Shown piece by piece: positions 37,311 to 50,439 of a stretch of DNA of 64,000 nucleotides. Within the stretch, counting starts at the first letter, position 1; every line of letters begins with the position of its first letter. This DNA comes from Urechis unicinctus. Its lineage: Eukaryota; Annelida; Polychaeta; Xenopneusta; Urechidae. Under the pieces are notes generated by a model. The model saw nothing but the letters and a program-made list of their open reading frames with translations, was not told the DNA's origin and ran no database searches. The stretch spans positions 26,152,353 through 26,216,352 of the forward strand of contig CM067345.1 of assembly GCA_034190875.2 (NCBI GenBank). Reading direction: 5' to 3'. Made by a program: the position numbers and the translations under genes.

Positions 37311-40300
37311 CCGCAATATCTGATAAACTTGTTCATAACGATGAAGTGTCAATATGTCAGTTACCTTGGTGGTCTTATACAGACTCTGTGTTACACGTGG
37401 TATAAATGCTCAAGTACAGCACTGATAAAGGAAGCATACAATGTAAACTTGGATAAAATAATGCACAGCTTGCTTTATTCGTACTCCATTAAGCAGACAG
37501 GTATAATACCGTCATTAACAGTTTATATAGCGCGATTATTAATTGTGTGTCCTCATTCCTGAAATGGACGCGTTTCCTATTTGATATTCATGATTACGTG
37601 CAATTCATAATTAGGATTAAATAACGAATGTTTAAATACGATAACGCACAGCTAAAATCGCACGTACCAGTATCAATGATATTAGGTCAGGAGACTTGGG
37701 GGGTTACTGAAATATCGCAAGATTTCTATTCCAATTCCAGTAAGACATAATTCTCAGATAAATATAAGCAGTGTACTTCACCGCTACATAGATATTTGTA
37801 TCTTGTGGGGCAGAATATTGATCAATTATATAGAGAAATTACCTTCCCATAACCGGAATGATGTATACCCCATTGTCTTAGCAATATAATTCATGGTCAG
37901 TGTATCCCTTTAATGCCTTTTCACACGCAATCCATCTTATAACTACAAAAGTAGCTGGTGTTAGTTTGCGGTTTGTTTGAGGAAGAATCATCGCATCATT
38001 TATCTAAAACCAAGGACAAGCCACATTTGCTTTCGAGTTCAAGGGAATATTGGGCTGGAATATCGCCAATAAAAGTAGCTCTATGGTTCATCAAAGAATA
38101 CTTAAATGCGCTAACATTTTTCATATATCAGTGTATCACATCATGGTATGGTCGTCTTTGCATCAACACTCCCTCTGTATAATGGGTAAGATCAGAAATG
38201 CAATGAAAATGTAATGGTTTAGAATGAGATACATCTTGTGACTTAAGGCATCGCTAAAGCTCTGGCTGTGTCGACATACCCGTTGAGTCACATGGACGCC
38301 TGGGTTTCAAAATACCCAACAGCTGATTGTTTCCTCGTTTCTGACAACCAGAACCGGTACGATAAACATCTCTCTTAGCTATGCAAATACCTGAGCAAAC
38401 AAAACTGACTCCTGCTAACCAACATAATTGTACAAAATGTCAATTTGTGCGTGCAAATATTTGCATGATGATATGTTTATCGATCATACTTGGAAGTAGA
38501 TATCGTGGTTTATCTACTCGCTATGTTAGATGAAATTCAATATACAAATACAACAAGCTTGCGTGCTAATAATTTGCTCTGATGACTTAATTGCCCAGAG
38601 TATTGACCAAACTGAAATTTCCAGTTCAAGAGCGATGTTTCTATAACCATTATGGTACTGAATTAATCTATTTATTGATTCTATTATCGACGTGTGTCTT
38701 CACTAATTGAGTCTCGTTCTGCTAATGTGCGCCTTGCTATCGTCATAGATAAAGGATCTTCGGCGCAAACGCAGGGTCAAGGCAGACCACACACAAGCTG
38801 GATGAGCCATTGATCAATATCTAGTAAACAAGAGTATCTGCTTGTTCGATTGTGTGTGTGTGTTGACCTTACACATTTAGATTCAATATATCTTAGAACT
38901 GATCAAAAACAATGCTTAATCGCTTATCAAATATTTGTGACAGTGAGTATGCTATAATTTCTATGACAGCTTCTGCATCGAAAATGAAACTTCTACCCCA
39001 AGTATTGCCAACGGATATGTTACTGATATTCCACCTTTTGAAGATCAAAAGGACCAATCGATACCACGTTTATAATCTACTGATGAACAAATAACAACTC
39101 ACCTGTGGCGTCTTCACTTCATAAGATATCGATATTAGCACTAGTGTTTTTCCCGAATCACAATAAGAATAATTGTTAAAGCGGTGAATCTAGTATAATG
39201 GACGAATTCAACTAGAATACTACAACGCATAAGCGTTTGTCTTATACCAATGAATATAATTATTCTAATCGGAACAACGACACGGAACGACAGGTATTTA
39301 CATCCTCTACCAGCTGATTGCATATGTCTCCCTAGATGCATTTAATACGATATACCCATAAGCGATTCTGGCAGGGACTTTCCAACAACGGACAAACGGT
39401 ATGTACAGCAAACTGTCGTATGCATCGAGGCCGGTTTTGATTCATCACGTACGGCATCACCGTGCAATGAAGTCAAACATCCGGCAATAAGATGAATACG
39501 TTATCACTGACCAAGCTTTAATGTTCTGTTGAGATGATAGAGTATCAGCGAATACATACGACAAGTATGATGCATTAGGAACGCAGGATTATGAAGAAGT
39601 AGGTAAATGAAAGAGGAGTTCTAATCCCCAGAATATTGGTACAGTTATCCTCCAAATGCATGCCTCAACATATCTGACAAACTAATCGATCTCTGTTGGC
39701 ACTGACTGTGCCATTAGTGGCCAGAACAAAGAAGGCCGTGATTGAGTGAAGTAGCTGCTGTTTCCGGGTCGACGTCCATCAATTATGTTGTTTCGACGGT
39801 GTTAACAGACGGCGGCTCTTAGGATTATCAATGACGTCGATCTCTGTGTTGTTTAGAATATGGCAATTAACTAGCGCATTATTTGCGTTAAATGATGTGC
39901 TTGTAATATAAGGTTAAATAGGCTATACAATTTTCTATTCAAATTGTCGTTAGTGCATGGGTTACTGTGCGACATCATAAGACCATTGCTCAAGCGTGAC
40001 CTTGTCGCCATAATCAATGAATCTCATGGACCCACACCCCCAATCTTCTAAAACCTTACTTAGGATTAGATCCATAGAACTTTCAAAGTTTTAGTTCATG
40101 AATGAAAATTCGAGTTGGAGCAATAAACTTTACAGAAGAACTGAGCAGGCTTGCGACATGCACCGAAGACAAATGTGGAGCCTTAAGTATTCATACGTGG
40201 ACAAGTCACTAAATTTTATAACAAAGGGTACATCATATCCGAAAAAGTCGAATGGTATGCGTATTTGTCATGATTATGGCAATGTTCCGTCGCATTGTTG

Positions 40301-40720
40301 CCTTAGACAAATGCAGCCATGGAACACCCGAGAATTGTTCTGTCTAAAAGCGTGTGAGCGCAAAGCGGATGGTTTGTTCATGAATGGAATAGAGAGTTAC
40401 TGATCCCTTCCAATGTCCCACATTATGGAACTGCTCAGAAAATTTAATTTATTTGGATGATATTCTTCACATCACCGATTGTGTCTAAGCAGAATTTTAA
40501 TAACATATCATGATATCGTAATAAACACAATATATAAAAAATCTGAAAGAACCAGGTCCAGAGCATCGCAATATGTTTTACCTCACGTTTACCATAGATA
40601 TAGTTTTGTATTCATGGGTGTATGGTGAGACTTATGAAGCGTTCTATATGTGAGGAATGACAGTGGTCTATCAAATGGCTCAATTACTAGACACAAATAT
40701 GTTACAATAGCTTGACGCTT

Positions 40721-41430
40721 CCGTGATCTACCTAATCATGTCTTTTTGATAGCTTCCTCCAATTCAGCTTAGTTAAACGTTCATACACAAAAGTTGAATT
40801 TTTTTAAATCCACTACCTCGAATTTGCCATAGGTTTGTCTTTATAACTGGAAAGATAAGCCATTGGCATTCAATGCATACTTTCCACGACACATCGTTGA
40901 GTGAATTTAGTACCGTAATTTATTTGTATACATGATGGTAAACTAAAAAAACGTTAACCCGTCATATTTAATAAGAACTAGCTTTGGGTTATATTTCATT
41001 ACAAGTAAGATTTTGTGTAGAGCAGTGGTGCACATATTTGCCATTTTACAGCGTGCTTTCAATAATAACGGATATTTAACTGGTGAATAAATACGGGTTC
41101 CAATCGGAGAAGCTTTTAATAATATATATCGCCAAGAAATATTTTCTATTAAGTAATAATTTATGACGTGTAGCGCCTAACATTTTCCATAAGGTTGTTC
41201 AGTGAAACACAAATCCCAATGGGTTTCAAAGCGTGGCGTCGCATCGCTGATATCGGTCTTGACCTGCTCCTTCACATCTGGGAGCCTATATGTCGTTGGG
41301 ACCAAACAGCATATATCTAAAATTCACTTAGTTATTTAGCTAATGATTTAAAGACTAGATGCAGTCATCTAAGCTTCTGGCTAGAGATCGCTTTAGGGGA
41401 TTTCGTGAATCCATAAAGTTTTTTCACCTT
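40721..41430. other. Stretch between block C and the duplicated hairpin unit
   Basis: No gene or repeat could be supported here. Confidence 0.4.
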
Positions 41431-41435
41431 TTGTT

Positions 41436-41860
41436 GGGGGCTGCTCTATCAAAACCTCGTTGAGCAGCCCCCTAAAAAGCTTTGTCGTGTTTGGTCCATA
41501 AATGCGTGCTTGAGTTAGACTTAAGTCCGCAGGTTCGAAAGCAAAATCGGGGGTGGCATGATTGGGAATCCTACCTCTATCCGACTATATATTGCGTGGA
41601 TCGTGTTGTGGTCACCCTCGTCATAGATATGTACACAGTATTTAAACATTTTGCAGCTGATGGAGTTCCCTTTAATGGATAGCGTAATATAAAGAATTAC
41701 ATGGCTGCTCTATCAAGAGGAGAAAAAAGCTGATTGTGTTTGGTCCACAATGCGTGTCTCATCGATTGCCAGGTTCAGAGGAAGATCTGTGTTTGTGGTC
41801 AGCTGTCATAGTATGTACTGCAACATTTTGCATTGAGTTCCCTTTAATCGTTTCATATCA
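41436..41860 (+). repeat. Tandem pair of a hairpin-bearing, SINE-like unit (period about 262 bp)
   Basis: Unit 1 (about 41436-41690) and unit 2 (about 41700-41860) share GCTGCTCTATCAA, GTGTTTGGTCCA, TGCGTG, an AGGTTC word and GAGTTCCCTTTAAT in order. Unit 1 begins with a perfect 11-bp hairpin GGGGGCTGCTC (41436-41446) / GAGCAGCCCCC (41462-41472) with a 15-base loop, and carries a B-box-like GGTTCGAAAGC at about 41531. Unit 2 has lost half of the hairpin. A degenerate tRNA-related SINE is possible, but no A box is convincing. Confidence 0.6.
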
Positions 41861-43120
41861 AAATCCCACCCCCCCAAAACGGTGATATTCCATTCAGAGG
41901 AAGGTGATGGCCCATTCACACGAATTTAAACTTTTCAGATTCCAAAATAAATATGTTTTTGACCGTCATAAATATGATCAATATATGTGGTTGTGATATG
42001 TAATGAATCTGTTGCCTTTGATGTAAGTGCTGAAACTCCTTTTATTCGCCTTTATCACCAGGGTCACAGCATGACATGTCCATAGAGTTCGTAAGTACTG
42101 AATGAGAGCATGGTCCTCGTTGACTTGAATAGGCAATGAGGTGATGTGCACCATCATTACGCCATAGACACAGTAACATCGATAATAATTCGCTGTATTA
42201 AACAGTTAGCCCTTTGGCATAAGGGCTTACTTTGCGTATGCTCTACGTAGCGGAGGCAGACATGAATTGATGTTGTGGCTTGTTTTGATTCCTTGCTAAG
42301 TGACTTTGGAATTGATCATTTGACATAGAAAGTCGAACATAATGGGTCGGTCTTGACCTTTGTTGTTGACGTTTCATGATCACGTTCAGAATCTAATCAG
42401 ACATTCAGAACCAACAGTGTACTAACAAACTCTAACGTCTACAAATGGAAAGAAACACCTGTCTGAAACGGGTCATGACAAACTGTGGCAAACAGTCACA
42501 ATACGGCCAGGACATAAAAGCCTTATTATAACGCTGATTAGTTTCTTAAATGTTTACATGTGTTAGCCAGATGAAGGGGTACTATATCAGCTTAAGCAGC
42601 TTGTGTTAACTGGTTACAGCGCAATCTTGGATCTAATGATTGATTCAATCATGGAATGCTTTTGGTGGGTGTACCAATTATTTATGTTATCATCCAGATA
42701 AGACTCAACGACGCTATATCCCACGAGACTTATAATCATCTCCTGGTGCTCAATATAACTAATGTGAAGCAGAGCTTAGCCTTGTTCACCGTAAATGACT
42801 CCATAGCTTGTTGTTCATTACTTACTGTTCATATGACATGCATCAGATAAGATGACAACGCACAACATACCGATTATCTCGTCGCTCTTGATTGAAATGT
42901 AATCTTTGAAGCTGAAAGCAGATAAAAGTGATTAATGTAATCTTTACGGATTACCGTACTGGATATTAAATCAGAAAGCGACATAAGGATTTATAAACAC
43001 ATCGCATATTGCACTAATAATGTCGGTATTGGTTGCAGATCCTCAAAATTTATGTTGCTTCAAGCTACTGGAAAGCGTGAAAATCAGGTTAATGACCGCA
43101 TCTTAACCTATGCCTTGGCA
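41861..43120. other. Stretch without identifiable content
   Basis: A C/A homopolymer patch lies at about 41867-41880. Otherwise nothing is recognised. Confidence 0.4.
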
Positions 43121-43129
43121 GCAGCGTGA

Positions 43130-43330
43130 TGTGCAATGGAACGGCAGATATTGATCTTTTGACACTTGACAGGCTGGAGGTAATTATATTTACGAAGTCA
43201 CCCAAACATTAAAGCATCCGAAAAAGAACGATTCGCACTCTATTTCCGGCCAAGGACTTTCCATTTACGACATTAATGTTTCTTCATTCAAGCGGAAACG
43301 GCTATCATCATGCTTCACATAACTCTTAAA
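43130..43330 (+). repeat. 200-bp dispersed unit, copy 1
   Basis: Defined by GCAATGGAACGGCAGATATTG and downstream words CGGCCAAGGACTTTCCATTT. It matches 44524-44700 directly and the reverse complement of 56050-56285 and 60920-61140. Confidence 0.75.
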
Positions 43331-44100
43331 GTTCGGAAATGCATCCAATGAGCCATAATGCGCAAGTCGATGAGAAAGGCGGTATTCGATTCAGTGATTA
43401 TTCATTCGATTACGGTAATTAAGAAATTCCCTAAACTTACATGAAAGATATGTCTCACCAAACTATTTACAAAATTAACGATGCATGAACGATCGTGTTT
43501 TATTGACAGTGGTTGTTCATATATCGAGCATTGATATTATTGCCTTCCTGTGCCGTGACGCCATTCTTGATATGTTTGCTTGGTATCGCCATCAGTTACG
43601 AAATAAAGCGAGTTAACAGTATACTGGCTTCGTCATTAATATGATAAATATTCCTCTATTATATGTTTGATTATTTGCATTGAATTGCTTTCACAAGTTA
43701 ATTTTTCCATTTCTTGTAACTTACTGATTGATGTGGGATGTTATTGTGTACATATATTATGCTTTGTGGTATGTGCTTGCATCGATTCAATGTCCACCAA
43801 GTTATCACATTGCATGGGTTTGTGTTGGCCGTCTTGTCAACGTATCAATCAAAAACAATAGTTGATTAGCTTGCATACGCTGTTTTTGTGCTGTCTATGC
43901 TAGTTTTGTCGACCCTCGACCAAACGATTAAATCAATATCATTGGATCTTAGCCATTGTCAAGCAGATAACACGTATTTGCAATGAAAGGGCATGATTGT
44001 GCGATTGTGAATACTATTTTGCATCAGAAATGTGATGACATGGACGTTTAAGCTGGACCTTCTTCGTAGAAATTCTAAGTTCAACATGTAAAGTTTGTTA

Positions 44101-44436
44101 AGCGATGTCTGCATACTGCATTGATCTCAGATGGTTATTGCCTTTCTTCTGTGTGATCAACCATCGACACTCACTATCCAACATACAAGACATATCGTTG
44201 GGTGAATATTGTAAGGTGATGTGTTTCAATAAACTGCCAACCGTATGCAGCGTTAATTCTTCAAATGAAACAACAGATACCACGTGCTTTGATGTCCTCA
44301 GACTATCATGCAGTTTGTCATGGCCTGTACTAGGCAGATTGGTTTTTATTCTACTCCACAACATCAGCAACCCCTGCTTCGTTAAAGCAGGTGCGCGTGC
44401 GAAGTGTATATGAATCCAATGTATCAAGTACGTCAT
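44101..44436. other. Overlapping open frames on both strands
   Basis: A 112-codon minus frame (44436-44098) and a 102-codon plus frame (44105-44413) cover the same DNA. Neither has a recognised motif. At this base composition a few stop-free runs of this size are expected in 64 kb, so no gene is claimed. Confidence 0.3.
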
Positions 44437-44523
44437 ACCGTTATCATTACGTCATTCCCTTGCAATTCACTGGTATTAGCCTCATGACCAATATTTCAAA
44501 CACACGCGAGGTAAAAATCGGAG

Positions 44524-44700
44524 ATATGCAACGGACCGGCAGATATTGATTTTATATCGTTCGAGTGGCTAGAGGTGACTCTCGTTGGGAAGTCATCCAT
44601 AAGATTATAGCATCCACAAAAGAAGGTACCGCTATTTATCTCCGGTCAAGGACATTCCATTTCCAATGTGAAAGCTTCTCGACTCAGGCTGATAAGAATA
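44524..44700 (+). repeat. 200-bp dispersed unit, copy 2
   Basis: Same order of words as copy 1: GCAACGGACCGGCAGATATTG, AGGTGACTC, AAGTCATCC and CGGTCAAGGACATTCCATTT. It lies 1.39 kb downstream, in the same orientation. Confidence 0.75.
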
Positions 44701-44949
44701 TTGTCATACTTTAATGCTGAGAAATTACGGCTCATGTAGTTTTATAAATGGAAATGGAGACCTTGGGCCACAGTGCGCAAACATTTATGCTATAATCGGT
44801 TAATTGTTTATTCTTATGATGACGGTTATTTCAACTGTAGAATTAGCAATGTATCATCGAAGAATAAAGAAAGTAGAAATGGCGTGGTTTGAGTTGGAGT
44901 TGGAGTGGTTGTGAGCGTGGGGGCATTGTGCGTTGCTCCGTGATGATAC

Positions 44950-45190
44950 TGATCATAATTGTTATATCTGTGATGCTATTGCAACATGTTAGTGTCATGG
45001 TTAACATTTATGCTTTGTTTAGATGAACGAATAACGCCATTTATCCGGAATACTTCCCGAGCATGATGCACTTGATCGTGACTTAAGTTTACAAGAAAAC
45101 CATGTCGAGATCTGCTCATATTTCAAGCACCACGCATTTTCATCCTCTGATGCAAGAGTTCAGAAATTTAGTGAAATCATACACGTGAAT
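44950..45190 (+). repeat. Old duplicate of 50.44-50.72 kb
   Basis: Shared order of CGGAATACTTCCC / CGGAACACTTCCC, GATGATG, TTTAGTTTACA-type and CATATTTCAA words with 50590-50710. Highly diverged. Confidence 0.5.
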
Positions 45191-45539
45191 TATACATGCT
45201 TGATATGGAGTTTGTAATTCTGCCATTCATTGGGATTTCCGCTGTTGGTACTACTTACACATGAAGAAAACTATCCACACATGCGCTCATTTAGTAAGAC
45301 GCGCCCCAGTTAAGCGCTGGATTGTTACAGACAAACACAAACGAAAAAAGTGATTTTACTTTTATATCGCGCAATTTGTGGTGTCAAAGCCAAGTGAAAG
45401 AGGTGAAATTTAAGTCGTTCAAATGCCACCTTGTTACCCAAATCGAATGTCAGACGGGATAATTGTCAGGCTAGACAGTTGACTGTGCATCGTGAAGTAT
45501 TAATCATGGTGCTTGCAACGTCGGCTACTGTCTGATTAT

Positions 45540-46890
45540 CAGAAGCCGCGCACCATCACAACAGCCAGGGTTACGTATGAATGTTGGAGATAATGATCCA
45601 AATCGACAAGTCGCAAGTTTGTCAATGCTGTATTTTATTCATCGGCTCAATATCAATGTGGGTCAAAGTATGGCAGAGTAACAGAAGCCAGAGTGAAGTA
45701 ATACATGCAGGTGAGGAGGAGTGATTAGCGGCATCTTGCAACAGGTGGCCTTAGGACCAGTTGACTTGTTTGTCTGCATAAATAATAAAGGCTGTGCTGT
45801 AGGAAAAATGATGAAGTTTGCAGATAATGCAAAATTCGACTTGAAGTAAGGACCACTGTCGTTCAATCGTTCGTATTATATGATAACACTATCGGGATGA
45901 TGGAATAATGGCTGCTGGGCATCCATTGAATGGAATGACAGATATACCAGTTGACAGAGACTCATGCTCAGACAGACCAAAGCGTGCATAGTTCCGTTCT
46001 CTTGATCAACCTTGTTCTCCTTTCAGAAACTGCAAATATTTCTATATTGCAGAAATAACCGCATTGCAGAATTATCGTGGTTTTATAAGTATTTGGATTT
46101 TCAAAGGATGAATTAAGATTTGCTAAGTATTATTATCAAATATATAAAAACAACAAATATAACGTTCATTTGTCAAACATTGGGGTGGCTGTGTGCGCTA
46201 ACTGTATCCCTTTCTGCATTAGAGTCAATGTTCTGAAATTGAATAAAAAATGACCTTCACCTTCACATTGACTTAGTCATGTATCATACTGGTTGGCTCT
46301 GTCAGAATGGGGAAAAACCATCAGTTCATATTATTGTAAATGATACAATGTTATAACTAAGCTGAAAAAAAGAGTAAATGAGAATGTAGTGTGGTAATAA
46401 CCAAGGCGCCGCACGTCACACATACACACACACGAGATTACGTGATGTAATTACAGTAAATGTGTCGCAACGCAATGTGATGCGTGCAAACAAAACCCAC
46501 TACAATACATCTTACATTTCGTTTTGCAAATACCAGCATCCATATTTTTATTATCATTTTGTGTAAATGGGTGTGTCACTATGTAAAAACGGCATGAGGC
46601 TTGCTGTTTATGACGTAGAAGACGTAATTGCTAAATAAGAAATAATGCTGATACAAATAAGATTCTTTGCTGTTTTATGAAATGACGATAATGTGTGACT
46701 TCTAACAGAAGTAAGGCACTAGACCTTTACCAAGACTTGATAAAACTAAAATTCACGGGATACTATCATATGTATTTCAAGACCAATTGTTTATTACAAA
46801 CAGACCCAACTAAAACAGGGTATGAACTCATGGGGGACAGTGGCTGTATAGCGCTATGGAACAATTAAGTGTAAGGGACGAAAGTAAGTA
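45540..46890 (+). repeat. Duplicated segment, partner of 57.95-58.90 kb
   Basis: Matches in order: CATCACAACAGCCAGGGT at 45554 and 57986, TGGCTGAGTAACAGAA-type at about 45671 and 58072, ACAGAAGTAA at about 46706 and 58748, and the GTATGAAC-(A)GCTGGGGG-type stretch at about 46820 and 58837. The distance stays near 12.0-12.4 kb. Includes an RT relic. Confidence 0.75.
45650..45870 (+). pseudogene. LINE reverse transcriptase relic, family 2 type (45.7 kb)
   Basis: Frame 1 gives KVWQSNRSQSEVI at about 45665. The next frame gives SGILQQVALGPVDLF, equivalent to the S-G-x-P-Q-G-S-x-L-G-P block, then FADNAKFD at 45817, where the last catalytic Asp has become Asn. Only about 70 residues' worth survives. 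Confidence 0.75.
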
Positions 46891-47049
46891 TAGGTTTTAA
46901 CAGCACACAAACACTTGTGTCTCATATGGTGTCTGCTGAGGTGGGAGGGGGGGGGATGGGGGTAGGAATACGACAGATAAGAAAAATTCAAGTAGCACAA
47001 GAAACAATTGAACCCTTTGTAATTTCATTAATTGAATTGATTAATGGGC

Positions 47050-47800
47050 AATTCACAAAAATAAATTGTATGATTTATCTTCGAGTACATTCCAATTACG
47101 CTTATAAAGTCATTGAATCAACTCTTTCGAACAATTCAGGAATATGGAAGGAGTGATTTCTGCTTGATATTGTATGTGCTTTGGCATGAAAAGCATTCCG
47201 GGATGGGTTCATCCCTATGTAGAAAGACATGTAAGAACAACCTCTTATCTACGGATGTTTCTGTAGTTGTATGGCCACTTCCTAAGCAGAGGCTCAATTT
47301 CATTAAGTTTGTTGGGGATGAATTCATCCTGCCTTTCTGTAAAGGGGACTTTAATCTCAGTCCCATCCTAGTTAAACGTTTCTCTTGCAGCTCGGTCTGC
47401 CCGCTCATTGTCGACCCGGAACCCAGGCTAACAAAATATCCTTGCCACGATCAACTAATTTTGAATACCAAAACACAACATTTAAATAAAAGCAGTAAGT
47501 TAATTTCTTACCGTAATTGCAAACAGGGAGCCAGATTGGGCAATAAAGCCTAGAGCAATAGAATGAGCGACATTGCAAAATGATTAACCTCTAGAGAATA
47601 TGTTTGGGTTATTGCAATTATTATCAACGGAAGCAATCACTTGCCAAAAGCTGGTTGAACAGAAACCAAATATTTTCGTGCCAAGACCTACATTAGTTTG
47701 CTAAGGATTTGTGACCTATTTTCTAGACACGTTCAAAGCATTAAAATGAATATAGCCAACATAATAAAGCACGGAACTAAATAAAACGCGGGGTAACAAC
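47050..47800 (+). other. Stretch with the longest open frame of the window
   Basis: A 146-codon stop-free run spans 47113-47553 (first ATG at 47203). It has several Cys and Pro but no motif I recognise, and the opposite strand is open over much of the same DNA. The equivalent of this stretch is not found at the 58.9-59.2 kb partner. One run of this size is roughly the chance expectation, so I list it without a call. Confidence 0.25.
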
Positions 47801-47839
47801 CGTTGTCATGGGTAATGGTAATAGTAACATTGGAGTTTA

Positions 47840-48090
47840 ACATCATTTTCAACGACGAGGATGGATGAGGATGATTGTGATGCTTGGGCCGCTTTTCTTA
47901 AGTACCAGCGCCCACTTAGCACAGACCCGTTACCCAGAAGGGGCTGCAAAACCTATGCAGCTGGAACGAAGGTCAAGTGCGACACTATTGGGCTACAGGG
48001 TCGGGTGCATTCCCTTTCAGAGAACGGACCGCCATTTAACGTGATCATCCTAGTCACGGGAAACCAGTCAGGTTTTCAACGTTGTCATGG
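47840..48090 (-). mobile_element. tRNA-derived SINE, copy 3, head decayed
   Basis: The body matches the SINE at 35035-35275: shared GATGCTTGG, ACCAGCGCCCA-type, TTACCCAGA, GGGTGCAT(T/C)CCCTTT, CCATTTAACGTGATCA and CACGGG(A)AACCAGTCA. The tRNA-like head beyond about 48080 is no longer recognisable. Confidence 0.75.
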
Positions 48091-48274
48091 GGTCGGTCTG
48101 GTTATGAATTCGAAGGCATATGTTACAATGTCATTATTCTGCCAACTTGATTGTGAACATATCTTTTATAATGAATAATAACTTTCACCGTACAGTTTTA
48201 TGACACCTTCAGACAACATCATTCACATGTCAGACCAATTTTTGATTCCGCCCGAGGTCATAACATGTGAAAAT

Positions 48275-48630
48275 AAGTAGACGGATGATGAACACGTTCG
48301 AATACCATTCTGAATATTGTTAGATGACGTCAATAAGGGAGGTCATCGCAGACCCATTATACATGACACACTATGTGAAGTGATCATCACGCTGAACAAG
48401 AGTTGATATATTATAGTAATCTTCCCAACGTCATGTGCTTATCAAGTGCAATAAACTACGTGTTCAGATCGGCACAGCGTAACGTATATTTCGTAAATGT
48501 AGCTTTAAAGCACTACCATCCCCAATCAATTAAACAACTGAAAATGAGAAACCGATGTACACTGAACATAGCGGATGTGAGTGACCACAAATATAGGCTT
48601 TACACTCCATTACCTCAATGAAAATAGAGC
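48275..48630 (+). repeat. Duplicated segment, partner of 57.07-57.35 kb
   Basis: Shared ordered words include AATACCATTCTGA, GCAGACCCATTATA, TGACACACT, GTGAAGTG, TCATGTGCT/CCATGTGCTCATC and TCAAGTGC. The distance is about 8.8 kb, in direct orientation. Confidence 0.75.
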
Positions 48631-48639
48631 AACACCCGC

Positions 48640-50150
48640 GTGAATATGTACAATTGGCGCAACGCGAAGAGTATCTTGCCGGAACAAGGCACTCACTTTG
48701 TTAGCAGGTTACGGAGAGGTATCGCCGCGATAGAGTGAGACAGGAAACAGCAGCCAGCCTTTCGTGATAAGCGTTAGAAGAAAATATCCAGGTATTATTG
48801 TGACGAATAAAATACCTAATTGTGAAGCTCATCCGCCTGGGGCTATAACTACCTGTTTTTATACACTGAAACTACTGTACATTCAGCTGACGATTAAATA
48901 CATTACGTTTGCTATGAGCAATGCATTGATGCACGATATTTCATCCGCGTATATCTTTTTATGGTTTATTGGAATCATGACTGGCCAATTTTGTCATTCG
49001 TGGATTATCCGCACCAAAGTGAGTACAAAACACCTTTCCAATTTACAATGGCAGCAGTCATTGCTCGTAATCAGGATAGCAAGACAGACCATGCACGCTG
49101 TGTTCGTGTATATTTAAGTTGCCGGCAGGAGTATTTGATTGATATCACTGGGGGCTGGTGTTAAAAGATTTACTTCTGTTTCCGAATGTATTTGTACCGA
49201 ACAAGATCAAATGACTTATTTGCCTAGGGCCATTTAAAATGTGACATAATATTGCCTGGGGCAATCATGATTACCCCGTGTGGTCTGAATGCAGTGTTTC
49301 ATGAGCGGACATAAAGCAAGTATACGAAGGAACTAATTATGTGTCCATAATATTCTTTTCCTGTCGGCATCGTATTCATCCAAAAGTCATTGATATTTAT
49401 TCCGAGAAAAATGGTTGCGTGTGTGTAAGTTATATTTCCATTTCCAAGCATGTGTTCATCCCATTAAAACAATGACACAATCATCATCATGCTGTAAGCG
49501 AGTTATCATTCAAAAGCGACTTTGAATAGAAAAACTCCTTTATTCAATTAGTATTAATTATTTAATGAAAGTTTGTAAAAAAGCTTGCGAACCGTTTCCT
49601 ACGATACGACATTTCTAGTCAGCTTGTCACTGGAGCAAACATAACGTGAAGTCGTGGATGCTGTTGCAGCTGAGTCATATTCATTCCTGACACGTCTACG
49701 ACTTGATAGCCCGCCAATTGTCAGCTGACAGTAGCAGATTCCCATAGCGCGAAACCTTGACAGCGAACCAGTGATTTATCCATTTCCTCTGGCAATGTCA
49801 CCCTCTATTACCATAACTTCAGTGACAATTGCATGCAGGAGATTATTTGGATCATCTGAACCATATTATCACAAACCAATTAGGAAATATAGTCGTGGTC
49901 GAGAAAGACACATGACGGCTTTTTAAAGGAATTGTTTCGCAAGATTCTGCGTCCGTCGGCTATATATTATCATCCTAACAGCCGCATTGAGCATCAATGT
50001 AACGCAAGTAAGGGATAAATCACGACGTCATGCTTGGATATGCATGTGGATTGGATCCATTATGGGCAACAGTTTGCTTATTTGATATGAGAATAATTTG
50101 CTCATTTAATATGAGAATATAGTGCTAACCATGATTTTATGTAAGCAATA
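48640..50150 (+). repeat. Direct duplicate, partner of 52.06-53.30 kb
   Basis: Starts with ATGTACAATTGG-(C/A)GC and runs through GAGCAAGGCACGCACTTTGTT-type, ATGTCCATAATAT, CAT/TCGCATCGT(A/G)TT, then the highly conserved block at 49671-49750, ending near AAGCAATTTGC-like words. The distance is 3.2-3.4 kb. Confidence 0.8.
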
Positions 50151-50439
50151 TGCTGATTAAATAATTATGTCTGGTGGGTTTTTTCTTTGGATCATTGTCT
50201 CAGTGATGAAAATGCGTGAGGTAATGCTACTTTCCTAACCGATACAACATGCTGATACTTAGCACAAGAACTGAAATTGTCCGGCATTTGCATTTGTGAA
50301 ATACAGACATATCCCTCTTAAATTGTCTCTAACTGCATCGCTCGTTCGAAGACAATAAATTTCGATATATCATATGAAATAAGATATTATAAATATTTCA
50401 TATGTTATGTCGCAGTATATTGCCCATACATTATGTGCA

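Larger units (their letters stand above)
29530..40720 (+). repeat. Duplicated block C (collinear with block A)
   Basis: Downstream partner of block A, matched in the same order and orientation. The closest parts are 39740-39830 against 16360-16450 (shared CCGGGTCGACGT and CATCAATTATG words) and 37330-37420 against 11185-11275. It carries about 3.8 kb at 33.5-37.3 kb that A lacks, and lacks the 3.2 kb of A that holds the transposon and the ballast-domain gene. Confidence 0.8.

Noticed and set aside
44098..44436. 112-codon minus-strand frame as a gene
   Set aside because: A few stop-free runs of this length are expected in 64 kb at this composition; there is no motif and the other strand is open as well.
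47113..47553. Longest open frame (146 codons) as a gene
   Set aside because: No motif recognised, the first ATG is only at 47203, the opposite strand is open too, and one such run is about the chance expectation for this length and composition.
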